Made by a program: the position numbers and the translations under genes. From Ignavibacteriales bacterium (GTDB taxonomy: Bacteria > Bacteroidota > Ignavibacteria > Ignavibacteriales > Ignavibacteriaceae): a DNA stretch of 64,000 nucleotides. Below the pieces are notes generated by a model. The model did not search any database. It saw only the letters and a list, made by a program, of their open reading frames with translations, and was not told where the DNA came from. Of the stretch, positions 26,354 to 35,898 are shown in pieces (position 1 is the stretch's first letter; the number at the start of each line of letters is the position of its first letter). Where the stretch lies: positions 3,947,448 to 4,011,447 of the forward strand of contig CP054182.1 of the NCBI GenBank assembly GCA_015709675.1, given 5' to 3'.

Positions 26354-26932
26354 TCACCAGACTACTCCAAGCGCTTTGCTCTGCCAGAGGATGTTGGTGA
26401 ACTGGCGGTCATCGGCAAGGTAAATGAGTGAGGTTCTGATCATCGGATATTTGCGGACTACTCCGTCTTCAGAGGTGAGTTCTTTCAGATCAATCAGAGT
26501 GCCGAAAACCCGGATCTGGCTTCCGTTGGAGATGATCTGCCTCTGTTCGGAGACGTGCGCCTCGGTCGGCAGGGGGGAGTCAACAAAAATCAGCACGCGG
26601 GTCATATAGCCGCTGTTGGTGCCGGAGACAAAAAACACGGTCTTGTTCATCCCCTGCAGGTCATAAATCGAATTGGTGCTGATGGTTCCGCTCACGGCAA
26701 CAAGCTTTCCTTTCCACTCCTCCGGATTCTGCAGCATCTTCAGATTATAAAACTCATAGTCGGCGCTGTTAATCATACGCGCGATTTCCCGGTCAATCCG
26801 CTCTTCTTTTGTCAGATTATTCGTGTCTTCGGTCTTGAAGACTCCGGCGCATCCGTTCAGAAAGGAAACGAACAGAAGGATGATGATTAATCCATAACGG
26901 AAATGTCTGGCTGAGCAGCGAACTGAATTCAT
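26354..26932 (-). CDS. Lipoprotein of unknown function
   Basis: 192 residues with a lipoprotein signal (IIILLFVSFLNGCAGVF). The remainder alternates strands such as WKGKLVAVSGTISTNS and SQIRVFGTLIDLKEL, suggesting a small OB-like beta barrel, without a family I can name. It stands alone between the mobile element and the octapeptide-repeat gene. The stop codon is close to a short CATTACT repeat. Confidence 0.65.
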   Translation of the reverse strand: MNSVRCSARHFRYGLIIILLFVSFLNGCAGVFKTEDTNNLTKEERIDREIARMINSADYEFYNLKMLQNPEEWKGKLVAVSGTISTNSIYDLQGMNKTVFFVSGTNSGYMTRVLIFVDSPLPTEAHVSEQRQIISNGSQIRVFGTLIDLKELTSEDGVVRKYPMIRTSLIYLADDRQFTNILWQSKALGVVW

Positions 26933-27088
26933 GAATATTAACCGAAGAGAATGTTTACCATAACAGCAAAACTAACCAGAAAACCCGATTTCTACAACAA
27001 AAAGAGGAAGCTGAACCCTCCCCCGGCGGGAGAAATAAAAAAGCCGCGGCATTCTTACGGTTACCGCGGCCGTCTGACAAAAACAGTT

Positions 27089-27733
27089 TCACCGGAAACG
27101 GATATCCGGGGCAGCAGCATTATTCACAATGACAAATCTCGGCTGGTTTTCATACGATACACCCGGCCCCTGAGGTGTTGAGGGTACATATCCATTATTG
27201 TATGCCGGTGTGCTCCGGGCAGGATATCCGGTTGAGCTTCCCGTCCGGTAACCCTGAGAACTGCCGGTCTGATATCCTGAGGAATTTCCTGTCTGATAAG
27301 CAGGTGTTTGTCCAGTCTGATATGCCTGTGAGTATCCTGTCTGATAAGTTGGTGTCTGTCCGGTATGATAAGCTGGAGTATTTCCTGTCTGATACGCCTG
27401 TGAGTAACCTGTCTGATAAGCCGGGGAACTTCCGGAGTAGTGCGCGGGAGAATTTCCTGTGTGATACGCCGGAGTGCTGCCTGTTTCATACGCAGGGGTA
27501 CTGCCTGTCAGATAACCCTGCCCGTAACCGGTATTGTAAACTGGCTGCTCTGAAGTTACTGTAAACTCCTTAGTTCTCGTCTGGTCAGCAGCCTTTTGCA
27601 GTCCGCTCTGAACGGCTGCACGTTTATTTTGTTTTTTTTCCTTCCTCAGCATGTAACCAACAGTTACCACAAAAAAGAGGAAAAAAACCCCCGTTGAGAT
27701 TAAAAGAATCCAGAAAAAACTCGCGAGCTGCAT
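27089..27733 (-). CDS. Single-pass membrane protein with Tyr-rich octapeptide repeats
   Basis: 214 residues from ATG 27733 (MQLASFFWILLIS); an upstream start at 27778 is possible. One membrane helix (about 5-30) is followed by a basic stretch (RKEKKQNKR). Then come about fifteen tandem octapeptides of the form Y-x-T-G-x-x-x-A (for example YQTGYSQA, YHTGNSPA), and a tail PSTPQGPGVSYENQPRFVIVNN. Low-complexity, Tyr/Gly/Thr/Ser-rich, probably disordered and cytoplasmic or periplasmic. No relative recognised. The repeat number could vary between strains. Confidence 0.65.
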   Translation of the reverse strand: MQLASFFWILLISTGVFFLFFVVTVGYMLRKEKKQNKRAAVQSGLQKAADQTRTKEFTVTSEQPVYNTGYGQGYLTGSTPAYETGSTPAYHTGNSPAHYSGSSPAYQTGYSQAYQTGNTPAYHTGQTPTYQTGYSQAYQTGQTPAYQTGNSSGYQTGSSQGYRTGSSTGYPARSTPAYNNGYVPSTPQGPGVSYENQPRFVIVNNAAAPDIRFR

Positions 27734-28252
27734 TATTAATAAACCTGTTAAATATGTAAGAACAATCCTGCAATTCAATTACGTTAATAAAGATGAGAGG
27801 CACCTCCCCGGAGACAGTTCTCAAGCCAGGGAGTAAACTCCGGGAAACGATTAACGTAAAAGAGCCAAACAAAATGCAAACGGTCTGACAAACCGCTTTA
27901 CAACACACTATTATCAGGAGAAACAAATCTCATGCCAGAGAAATCACCTGATTTTTCAGATTTTTTGCATCAAATCCTTATAAAATCTGAAATTGCCTGT
28001 TTTATAATGGTAAATTGTCTCAAAATAGAGCAGAAATCTCATCATTTTTTTTAATGAAATTCACGGTGAACGCGTTGTTTTTCGGGCAAAAGGAGGGGAA
28101 CTCCCGGGCTCAAAAAAAATTGTTATTTATCTTTTCTATTCTGCATTGATCCGGTCAGGAGAAATGTTTTTGTTCAGTAAAATTGTATCAAATATCGCTT
28201 TTTTTAATATTTTAGACCTGCACTGATTCAAAAACTGTCAGCCCGTCCGGAA
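27734..28252. other. Intergenic region, no gene seen
   Basis: 519 nt between two divergent genes, so both promoters must lie here. It is AT-rich from 27940 to 28240, with T-runs and A-runs but no clear boxes. A 300-nt minus-strand open frame overlapping the octapeptide gene has no family features and is not accepted. Confidence 0.5.
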
Positions 28253-30157
28253 GTGTCACTCAGGTTTCTGCAGAGGCCCCCCGGAAGATCAGTGAGACAT
28301 TCACTTTTTTATGGAGCCCTTTCCTTGTACGCTAATGAATCACTTGCTGATAGTGATTATCAATTATTTTTTCAGTATTCATTCGATCATTTCTTTATAT
28401 CGGATAATAAAGGCATTATCCTCCGGGTCAATAATCAGTGGCAGAAAACCCTCGGATATCAGCAAAACGATATGGAGGGGAAACCTTTCCTTAGTTTTGT
28501 CCATCCTGATGATATTAAAGCCACAACGGAAGTATTCCTTGAGATTTTAGGCTCAAAGTCGGAAGAAGGCTTTACCAACCGCTACCGCACCATTACCGGG
28601 GACTACCGTTACATGGAATGGAAAGCAAACCTGATTTCAGACAAAGTTTATGCCACCGCTCGTGATGTTACGAAGCGCAAAATGCTTGAAAATGAGAGGG
28701 AATTCAGCCAACAGCTGTTTGATGTGGCTACTGACCTCCTTGTAACGCTCTCCCCTGAAGGAGTCATACGGCGGGTAAACCCCGCAGTTCTCAATGTACT
28801 TGGATATACAGAAGAGGAATTCCTCAATAAACATTTTACCGCATACTTTCTGCCGGAAGATGCTGAAGAGAATATACAGATTTTTGAACGCGCTAAGCAG
28901 ACAGGTGCAGTATATAATTATCAGACCCGGAACATTAAAAAAGACGGAACTTTAGCCAATTTACACTGGCATCTGCTTTATCTGGAGAAACTGGAGACGG
29001 TCTTTGCTGCAGGACGGGATATTGCCGAGCAGCTTCGCACTCAGAGGACACTTGCGGAAAGCGAAAAGCGCTTCAGATCCCTGTTTCAAAATATGGACTC
29101 AGGTTTCAGCCTTGTTGAAATTGTTTACGATGAACAAGGCACGGCCGTTGATTTCAGATTTCTTGAAGTAAACAGCGCTAATGCAAAACTGACCGGCTAC
29201 AGCGCTGAAAATGTTATCGGCAGAACGATTCTTGAAATTGATCCTTCATATAACAGAGGTATTATTGACTGGTGCGCAACCGTAGCACAAACCGGAATTC
29301 CCCAGAGCACGGAAGTGTATTATCCCCCCACAGATAAACATTATTATGTACAGGCATATTCTCCGCAGACAGGGCAGACTGCAATGATCTTTTCGGATAT
29401 ATCCGAGCGGATACGAACAAAGAATCTTATCATAGAAAAAAATTCCCAGCTTGAAACGCTGATAGCCGAAAAGGATAAATTTTTTTCGATCATCGCGCAT
29501 GACCTCCGCAGTCCGTTTCAGGGGATTCTTGGGGTTCTTGATATACTCAATGACGAAACCGAATCACTCGCGTTTGAAGAGATCAGGCGGCGGCTTTCAG
29601 GTCTGAGGACAACGGGTAAAAAGCTGTTAGGACTGATTGACAATCTTCTCTTGTGGGCAAGTTTTCATCGGGGAAGCATCCGCTGCAAACCGGAGGTAGT
29701 AAGCGCTGCCGAAAGTGTATCCCATGCAGCGGACTCGGTAACAACCGCTGCCCATCTGAAAAACCTTACCCTGCTGCAGGATGTGCCTGCATCACTTTAT
29801 GTCTCTGCCGATTCCATGATGCTGAACACTATTCTGAGGAATCTGCTTTCCAATGCCATAAAATTTTCTTACCGGGGCGGAAAGATTTCTGTATCATGTT
29901 CTGCAAAAGAAAAAATGGCTGAGTTTGTGGTTAAGGATGAAGGAACCGGAATTCCGGATGAGGATATCCCCCGCCTCTTTATGATCAGCGAAAAGGTATC
30001 CACTACGGGTACGGAGAATGAGCCAAGTTCCGGGCTGGGCCTGATTCTTTGCCATGAATTCGCCCAGGCAAACGGGGGTTCGATTACGGTGGAGAGCACT
30101 TTTGGAAAGGGGTCGGCATTTATTCTGCGGATTCCCCTATCCGGAGAGAGCAGTTGA
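28253..30157 (+). CDS. Multi-PAS sensor histidine kinase
   Basis: 634 residues from a GTG start (no usable ATG before the first PAS domain). Three PAS domains lie at about 35-150 (YSFDHFFISDNKGIILRVNNQW), 155-265 (FDVATDLLVTLSPEGVIRRVNP) and 270-390 (FQNMDSGFSLVEIVYDEQG). HisKA has His in FFSIIAHDLRSPF, and the HATPase domain has NAIKFSYRGGK and GLGLILCHEF. No membrane helix, so it is a soluble sensor. The partner regulator is not adjacent. It ends at a terminator shared with the tRNA gene. Confidence 0.93.
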   Translation: MSLRFLQRPPGRSVRHSLFYGALSLYANESLADSDYQLFFQYSFDHFFISDNKGIILRVNNQWQKTLGYQQNDMEGKPFLSFVHPDDIKATTEVFLEILGSKSEEGFTNRYRTITGDYRYMEWKANLISDKVYATARDVTKRKMLENEREFSQQLFDVATDLLVTLSPEGVIRRVNPAVLNVLGYTEEEFLNKHFTAYFLPEDAEENIQIFERAKQTGAVYNYQTRNIKKDGTLANLHWHLLYLEKLETVFAAGRDIAEQLRTQRTLAESEKRFRSLFQNMDSGFSLVEIVYDEQGTAVDFRFLEVNSANAKLTGYSAENVIGRTILEIDPSYNRGIIDWCATVAQTGIPQSTEVYYPPTDKHYYVQAYSPQTGQTAMIFSDISERIRTKNLIIEKNSQLETLIAEKDKFFSIIAHDLRSPFQGILGVLDILNDETESLAFEEIRRRLSGLRTTGKKLLGLIDNLLLWASFHRGSIRCKPEVVSAAESVSHAADSVTTAAHLKNLTLLQDVPASLYVSADSMMLNTILRNLLSNAIKFSYRGGKISVSCSAKEKMAEFVVKDEGTGIPDEDIPRLFMISEKVSTTGTENEPSSGLGLILCHEFAQANGGSITVESTFGKGSAFILRIPLSGESS

Positions 30158-30181
30158 CCGCCTCATCAGGGTTTAAAATGT

Positions 30182-30210
30182 AAAACCCCGCCTCAGTCGC
30201 GGGGTTTTTT
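30182..30210. terminator. Bidirectional intrinsic terminator
   Basis: Stem ACCCCGC (30185-30191) with GCGGGGT (30199-30205), a 7-nt loop, A-run before and T6 after. It ends both the PAS kinase transcript and the minus-strand tRNA-Lys. Confidence 0.92.
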
Positions 30211-30211
30211 G

Positions 30212-30287
<76 letters not shown>

Positions 30288-30326
30288 ACTGCAAAAATAC
30301 GGCAAAAAGAGGGGTTTACAAAGAGG

Positions 30327-30613
30327 AATTATGAATTTTGAAGTATGAATTATGAATTGCTCAGGCCGATAATTAAAGAAGGAGGGTTCTGTTTAAAGAT
30401 ACATGGGAATTTGGCATTTTACGGAAACAATAATTTGCTTTATAAGCTCACGTGAAAGACCGGCTTAAAGAATTATGAATTTTGAAGTATGAATTATGAA
30501 TTGCTCAGGCCGATAATTAAAGAGGGAGGGTTCTGTTTAAGGATACATGGGAATTTGGCATTTTGCGAAATCAATAATTTCTTTTTGAGCTCACGTGAAA
30601 TACTGGTTTAAAG
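30327..30613 (+). repeat. Tandem duplication of a 144-bp gene leader
   Basis: Copy 1 (30327-30470) and copy 2 (30471-30613) abut and are nearly identical. Each starts with a heptamer array (AATTATG type), contains a purine-rich GGAGGG stretch and a small open frame beginning MGIWHF, and ends with a GTG-AAA start-like sequence. In copy 2 that GTG opens the membrane protein gene at 30595. In copy 1 it leads to a stop after a few codons. Confidence 0.92.
30547..30588 (+). CDS. Possible leader peptide MGIWHFAKSIISF
   Basis: ATG at 30547 follows AAGGA with TAC between. The 13-codon frame ends in TGA six bases before the GTG start of the membrane protein, an arrangement that would allow translational coupling. 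The equivalent frame in the upstream duplicate (30403-30468) begins MGIWHF but diverges and is longer. Evidence is limited to position and conserved start region. Confidence 0.35.
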   Translation: MGIWHFAKSIISF

Positions 30614-32181
30614 AATACTCTGTACTACTGATTCCAATGCTCCTGGCGGCAGGGTATGCCGGTGTATTCATCTGGTATGCTCCGGGTTATTATTCGGATG
30701 ATTTTCTTGTGTTCTTTTATATTCAGGAAAGCCTGAGTACCCTCAGCTTCCCCGGTCTGACTACCCCGTTCTATCTTGGACTGCGCCCCGGTTTTGTTCT
30801 TTTTCTTTCCCTGCTTCACAGCGTTTCGGCTGATCCGTTATTCACGAAGATGTTTCTTCTCTTTTCGGTATTACTTCTTCTTTTCTTCAGTTACCGGATT
30901 ATTATTCTCGCCGGCAAATTGTACGGATTCGTTCCGTCCGGGATGATACTGTTCGCAGGGCTACTGTTTATCACTTTTCATCCGGATACCCTCTACTCCG
31001 TTTTCTGGATCTCAAACGGCAATGAACTGCTGATGACGCTCTTTTACGCGGGAAGCATATATTCTCTTCTGCTCATGATGCAGAAAGGGAAACCGATCTA
31101 TCTCCTGCTCTGTCTGCTTCTGTATGTTATTTCGGTCTCCATGAAACAGACGGGCCTTCATCTCCCCTTTCTGGCAGCGCTTTTTTTATCCGTTTATACC
31201 CCGGGGGACAGCAGGGAATCACAAAAGAGCACGGTATATATTCTTACGGCCGCCGGAATTCTGATAAGCGCGGCAAGCATCTGGCTTCATGCATCTTCAC
31301 AGTATGCGGGCATACTTGATTCCATTGACTTATGGAAAAAGCCATTCGCGGTGGCCGGCACAATGCTCTATGTCCTTAATCCAGAGGCGGGCAGCCGGCT
31401 TTACGGCTATTTTCTGATGAACAAGCTTTATGCTGTACTTGCGGCAGTCCCGGTAACAGCCGCGGCAGTGTGGTATATATACCTGAAACGCCTCAGGGCA
31501 GGAAAAATTATTTTCTGGCTTGCTGTTTTTACACTTATCTTCTTTCCGAGAATGATGGCTCCCGGAGGAGACAGGGTCAATATGATTCAGGTCTTCTGGG
31601 CGGGTATCGCGGGCATACTACTGGTTTCTTTTTACCGTAAAGGAAAAGCCGCAGTACTGCTCCTGTATATCTTTGCCATCGTATCTTCTGTTCAGTATTC
31701 GGCAAAAGCTGCTGAAGGATTCCGGGAGCGGAAGGAAGTATTGCAGCAAATGAACCAGGAACTCGCGGATCTGAGCAGCGGGAAACCGGAGGAGTATCTG
31801 CTGGTTACACCACCTGATACATGGATGTATCCTTATCTGTACGGCTATTATGCGGCAGGGAAATTCAAAAGATATCCCTTCACCATACTTCCCGTTTCAG
31901 CGAATACCGCTGATCTCACCGGAATATATAATAAGCAGCAGTCTGTTATTGAAGCAATCAGGAGCGGTAACACACTGCGGCTGCGGTATACCGATGCTGC
32001 TTCTTACTTCACCCATAATCCTGCCGACAGCGCCGGCGGCCGGGTAAACTATCTCAGTGCAGTCCGTCATCCGGGTGAGCGTGGATATATTGAAATTTCC
32101 ATACTGCTGAGAGGCATATACAGCACCATGCCTGTGATATTTTTTGACGGTGCAAAATGGAGGAGGGTTAGTAATCAGTAA
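30595..32181 (+). CDS. Polytopic membrane protein, GT-C glycosyltransferase-like
   Basis: 528 residues with about ten membrane helices followed by a roughly 130-residue soluble C-terminal domain. After the first helix comes GYYSDDFLVFFY, an acidic pair placed as in GT-C enzymes that use polyprenyl-phosphate sugars (PMT/ArnT-like). The family call rests on that layout only. The start is GTG, at the end of a duplicated leader. The last residues (Val-Ser-Asn-Gln) and the stop are encoded by TTAGTAA/TCAGTAA heptamers, so the 3' end is built from repeat. Confidence 0.7.
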   Translation: MKYWFKEYSVLLIPMLLAAGYAGVFIWYAPGYYSDDFLVFFYIQESLSTLSFPGLTTPFYLGLRPGFVLFLSLLHSVSADPLFTKMFLLFSVLLLLFFSYRIIILAGKLYGFVPSGMILFAGLLFITFHPDTLYSVFWISNGNELLMTLFYAGSIYSLLLMMQKGKPIYLLLCLLLYVISVSMKQTGLHLPFLAALFLSVYTPGDSRESQKSTVYILTAAGILISAASIWLHASSQYAGILDSIDLWKKPFAVAGTMLYVLNPEAGSRLYGYFLMNKLYAVLAAVPVTAAAVWYIYLKRLRAGKIIFWLAVFTLIFFPRMMAPGGDRVNMIQVFWAGIAGILLVSFYRKGKAAVLLLYIFAIVSSVQYSAKAAEGFRERKEVLQQMNQELADLSSGKPEEYLLVTPPDTWMYPYLYGYYAAGKFKRYPFTILPVSANTADLTGIYNKQQSVIEAIRSGNTLRLRYTDAASYFTHNPADSAGGRVNYLSAVRHPGERGYIEISILLRGIYSTMPVIFFDGAKWRRVSNQ

Positions 32182-32223
32182 TCATTAATTAGCAATTAGT
32201 AATTAGTGATTAGTGGTTAGGAT
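32168..32223. repeat. Heptamer array overlapping a gene 3' end
   Basis: Eight 7-mers in phase: TTAGTAA, TCAGTAA, TCATTAA, TTAGCAA, TTAGTAA, TTAGTGA, TTAGTGG, TTAGGAT. The first two contain the last codons and stop of the membrane protein gene. Confidence 0.9.
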
Positions 32224-32409
32224 AATAGCATTCGTTTTTATCCGGGTCATTATTCCGTTATCCGGTTCACTGAAGAAAACAGGTTCACCCCGGCGAGCCG
32301 GGGCTGCTTAACATCGGCATACATCCTGCCAATCTGCAATTCCGTTGGAGTGGATAGATATATATTCCCAAAAACATCAAACCAAAACCGGAAGCTGTTT
32401 CGTCCCAAC

Positions 32410-32429
32410 CGACATGCCGCGGCATGTCG
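32410..32429. repeat. REP-like 20-bp perfect palindrome
   Basis: CGACATGCCGCGGCATGTCG is a perfect palindrome. On the minus strand it is preceded by GTAA and followed by GTTGGGAC. This layout is shared with the element at 58657-58676, whose stem differs at several paired positions on both arms, so pairing is kept. Confidence 0.8.
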
Positions 32430-32450
32430 TTACGATTATCTGTCAAAATA

Positions 32451-32477
32451 AAAAACCCCGGACGAAGCCGGGGTTTT
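32451..32477. terminator. Bidirectional intrinsic terminator
   Basis: Stem AACCCCGG (32454-32461) with CCGGGGTT (32468-32475), 6-nt loop, A-run and T-run on the sides. It serves the membrane protein and the minus-strand protease gene. Confidence 0.9.
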
Positions 32478-32512
32478 GAAATTAAAATTTAAGAATTACA
32501 AATTACAATCAA

Positions 32513-32547
32513 TTCATAATTCATAATTCATACTTCATAATTCATAA
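32513..32547. repeat. Heptamer array, TTCATAA type
   Basis: Five 7-mers in phase (TTCATAA, TTCATAA, TTCATAC, TTCATAA, TTCATAA) that end exactly at the stop codon of the protease gene. Two TTACAAA/TTACAAT units precede at 32496. Confidence 0.88.
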
Positions 32548-35500
32548 TTATTTTATGAGTATCATCTTCTTTGAATCGGTAAAGGATTTGCTGCCTGCCG
32601 ACGCGCGGAGCGTATATATATAAGTACCGCTGGTGAGCTGCGATGCATCAAACTCAGCTTTGTGATAGCCGGCTTCAAGGTCGCTGCTCAGAATGGTCAT
32701 TACCTGTTCACCCAGCGTGCTGTAAACCGTCAGGGTAACCCGCGCGGCTTCAGGGAGGGTGAAGCTGATGCTGGTAGCCGGATTAAACGGGTTCGGATAG
32801 TTCTGCGAAAGTGAATACACTTCCGGGCGGTCAACTGTTACATCCGGCGCAGTATATATGGTTACGGTTCCGTCATAATCTTCCTGCACAAGACGGTAAG
32901 AGTAGGTTCCGGAGTTCATATTCCGCTCGGTGAACTGATAACTGCTTATCTCAGCCGTGTTTCCTCTTCCGGCTATATATCCCGCTGAGATCCATCCGCT
33001 GTTCTGCGATGAACGCTCAATGCGGAATCCTTTATTGTTGGTTTCCGTAGCGGTGCTCCAGTTCAGAGTGACCGTGTTTCCTTCAGCAGCAGCGCTGAAT
33101 GAAGTCAGTTCAACCGGCACATCACCGATCAGGAGATTAACCGGAACGGTAATCAGCGGCTTTGAAGGATCGTTGCTCGCTATCTTTACTTCCATGCGGT
33201 ACTGTCCGGCAGGATAGTCTTCAGAACGCATTTCAAGCCGGATTGCGGCCTGTGTTCCTGATGAAAGGGTTCCTCCTGTTGACGGTGTGGTAAGCCATTC
33301 AGGATCAGCAGAGAATTTAACCGCGTGATTATTCTTTACATAAACTGCATTATAGGCAACCTGTAATCCAACCGTACCGGCACCGTTTTCTATGCCGACG
33401 GTCGCTGAGTTCATGGTTGAAGAGGTCATGGTCTTATAATAGAACATGATGCGTCCGTTTGAGTGGAGCACAACCTGGAAGGTCAGAGCCGACCCGGTTG
33501 TTGAGTATCTCGGCCAGTTGTTATACTGAATTATCAGCCGGTTTCCGTCAACTTTGTAGTATACATTACCGCCATTTGTACCGTCAAGATCATCCCAGAA
33601 AGGAGCAATCAGATCATTCGGCGCTGATGATGAAGGTATCTGAGCGTTAGTAAACATATTCGCTGTAGGCGCCGCAAAAAGTATAGCACCATTCGAAGAA
33701 ACAAACAGCTGAGATTTCACTACATCATAATATTTAAATGGGAAAGGAATGGTTACCGGTCCTGCATATCCTTCATCCTTTGCACCAAAAGTACCGGTCG
33801 GAAGCCAGGTGGTAAGTTCTGTTCCTGTTGTTGCGATGTCATTCCATTCATAAGCAGGACCATTCGGTTCATCACTGTCTATCCATTTATAACCTCCTGC
33901 ATCGGGTCCCCCCTGTCCTTCAATGCTCTGTCCTGTTGGTTCAGCATCGTCCTTGCGGGGGAATCTGGCTTCAGGTGCTTCGGTATGCTGAGGCACCAGT
34001 GATACGCGTATATCACCGGGGAAGCTGTTGTTCTCCAGTGTTACGGTATAATCAAGCGTTGAAGGCAGTGCAGCGATATTGGAGAGCATGATGCTGTCAA
34101 TCATTGTCTGGTTGCTCTGCAGCACCCGCATGAGGCTGTCTGGTGAGGCTGCAATAACCGGCGCGGCAAGCGTGGTGGCGGAAGGGACATTGGACATCAC
34201 GGATACATTGTTCCATCTGTCAGCCGAACGGATTGCGAAGTAATATTGTGTCGCAAAGTTCAGTCCGGTTACGGTAAAGGATTCGGTCTGTCCGGCTGGT
34301 TTGGGCGAACCGGATATATTAAGGTTCATTGCATTATTAAATGCATTGGTATCGGTTATCGGTGTCGTTGAATATTTACCAATGTATTTCATTACTCCGC
34401 CGTAGGAGGTATCTGAGGGTGCCGTCCAGGTGAGGGTAACTTTATTTGATGTTACCGACTGTGCGGCAAGGTTGTTCACCGCAGTCGGCGCAACGGTATC
34501 AGGATTGCCCATGGTCGGATCCCATCCGTCCATAAAGAGCGCGCCTGTATTATCCGGATCAAGCCATTCCTTCAGGCGGCTTGATGCAGATGAGCCGTAG
34601 TTCCAGGAGAAGGAAAACTTGCCGTATATATCAGAGTTGTCAGACGAGGTGCATGAACCGGGGCCTCCGTGAAGCTGACCGAGCACCCGTTTATTCTGAT
34701 CAAACAGAGGTGAACCGGATGAACCCGGCTCCGTGGTGCCCGCGCTCCAGATTGCTCTCCAGTGGGAGTTGGCCGGAGTGCCTGACCATGAAGTGCTCTG
34801 AAATGTTGAAGATACAAATACGATTTTCTTGATATCACCGTCAGGATGATGAATGCCCGCGCCTGATAAGCCGGCTACATCACGCGCGTCCCATCCGTTG
34901 AAGTGTACCTGATAACTGTCAGGAGGAGCTTCGTTCAGCAGCAGCAGCGCAAAATCTGAAGCAGAGTTTGATGCTTTAAGCTGTGAACCGGAGAGGGTAT
35001 AGTAAGTAGGGCCGTCAATATTGGTACAATTGGGGCTTTCATAACGGAACATGAAGACCCAGCTATTCTGTCCGCCGTTCAGGCAGTGATTCGCTGTAAG
35101 AAAATAAGGAGTGAGATCCTGGCGGATATTATTTACCATGGAGCCGGTGCACCAGCGTGTTCCGCCTGAGGTGAGAATCATCGCAACGGAGCGCGCCTGG
35201 TTTTCCCACGGATCAGCCACTTCGCAGTTCACGTTTATATTGCATGATCCTGAAGTGCCAAAATCATCGGCAAGAGGATCAGTCTTAAAGAAATTTCTGT
35301 AGGCATGCACCACATTTTCAACCTGTATAATGCCCGGGCTGACCACTTCAGCCGGTTCATAATATTCAATGGTCACATCGGAACCGGGGACAAGTCCTGT
35401 CGCGAAGTAACCGTCTTCCTTGTTATTGCGCTGCGTAAAGGCGCCGATGATATATGACCGGTCCTGGTTGTATATATACATCTTTCCCCCCGGAGGAAGC

Positions 35501-35865
35501 CAGAAATCGTTAAAAGTAAAGTTGATGGAGTATGCTCCCGGGGACTGCACTCTGAGGCGCCAGAGTTTACCTCCGTCAGGGAGGGTCATCCAGGTGCCGG
35601 AGTTCTGCATATTCTGGTTTACCGTAAAAGCATAACCGAATCTGAAGGGAACCCCTTTCATGTTTTCAACTTCATCCTCAGCAAGAAGCCGCTCGCGGTC
35701 AACTGCCTCGGTGATAATGCCCGGCTGTGCCTCAGCCACTGCATAAGAAAAACTTTTCGGTACTCCTCCTTCGCTTAACTGCGCGAATGCAAGAGGGCTC
35801 ACTGCCGTGAACAGCAGTATATACAGCATTCCTTTCAGGGAAAATGCGGTCAGGTGTTTAATCAT
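32548..35865 (-). CDS. Secreted trypsin-fold serine protease (lysyl endopeptidase-like) with T9SS-type sorting domain
   Basis: 1105 residues. The signal peptide ends near SPLAFAQ (29), and a prodomain spans about 30-200. The S1 protease domain has His260 (FLTANHC), Asp304 (ASDFALL) and Ser383 (GSSGSPLF). A fibronectin III domain (about 465-560) and beta-rich modules follow. Next is the segment LNWSTATETNNKGFRIERS frequent in Ignavibacteria secreted proteins. The C-terminus carries a type IX-secretion-type sorting domain starting LSQNYPNPFNPAT and ending KMILIK. Likely exported across the outer membrane and released or anchored. Cleavage specificity for Lys is by family resemblance only. Confidence 0.92.
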   Translation of the reverse strand: MIKHLTAFSLKGMLYILLFTAVSPLAFAQLSEGGVPKSFSYAVAEAQPGIITEAVDRERLLAEDEVENMKGVPFRFGYAFTVNQNMQNSGTWMTLPDGGKLWRLRVQSPGAYSINFTFNDFWLPPGGKMYIYNQDRSYIIGAFTQRNNKEDGYFATGLVPGSDVTIEYYEPAEVVSPGIIQVENVVHAYRNFFKTDPLADDFGTSGSCNINVNCEVADPWENQARSVAMILTSGGTRWCTGSMVNNIRQDLTPYFLTANHCLNGGQNSWVFMFRYESPNCTNIDGPTYYTLSGSQLKASNSASDFALLLLNEAPPDSYQVHFNGWDARDVAGLSGAGIHHPDGDIKKIVFVSSTFQSTSWSGTPANSHWRAIWSAGTTEPGSSGSPLFDQNKRVLGQLHGGPGSCTSSDNSDIYGKFSFSWNYGSSASSRLKEWLDPDNTGALFMDGWDPTMGNPDTVAPTAVNNLAAQSVTSNKVTLTWTAPSDTSYGGVMKYIGKYSTTPITDTNAFNNAMNLNISGSPKPAGQTESFTVTGLNFATQYYFAIRSADRWNNVSVMSNVPSATTLAAPVIAASPDSLMRVLQSNQTMIDSIMLSNIAALPSTLDYTVTLENNSFPGDIRVSLVPQHTEAPEARFPRKDDAEPTGQSIEGQGGPDAGGYKWIDSDEPNGPAYEWNDIATTGTELTTWLPTGTFGAKDEGYAGPVTIPFPFKYYDVVKSQLFVSSNGAILFAAPTANMFTNAQIPSSSAPNDLIAPFWDDLDGTNGGNVYYKVDGNRLIIQYNNWPRYSTTGSALTFQVVLHSNGRIMFYYKTMTSSTMNSATVGIENGAGTVGLQVAYNAVYVKNNHAVKFSADPEWLTTPSTGGTLSSGTQAAIRLEMRSEDYPAGQYRMEVKIASNDPSKPLITVPVNLLIGDVPVELTSFSAAAEGNTVTLNWSTATETNNKGFRIERSSQNSGWISAGYIAGRGNTAEISSYQFTERNMNSGTYSYRLVQEDYDGTVTIYTAPDVTVDRPEVYSLSQNYPNPFNPATSISFTLPEAARVTLTVYSTLGEQVMTILSSDLEAGYHKAEFDASQLTSGTYIYTLRASAGSKSFTDSKKMILIK

Positions 35866-35898
35866 GGTTTGTCCTGTGTGGTTACGATGATGTATTGA

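Larger units (their letters stand above)
32224..32547. other. Intergenic region with palindrome, terminator and heptamers
   Basis: No gene. It contains a CCCCGGC-GA-GCCGGGG hairpin near 32288-32304 without a T-run, a 20-bp palindrome (32410-32429), a terminator (32451-32477) and a TTCATAA array (32513-32547). Confidence 0.6.

Noticed and set aside
27624-27926. 100-codon minus-strand frame
   Set aside because: Overlaps the start of the octapeptide-repeat gene in another frame; Cys-rich hydrophobic composition typical of a shifted frame.
32288-32304. Terminator at CCCCGGC-GA-GCCGGGG
   Set aside because: Good stem but loop of two bases and no T-run; the nearby hairpin at 32451-32477 is the convincing terminator.
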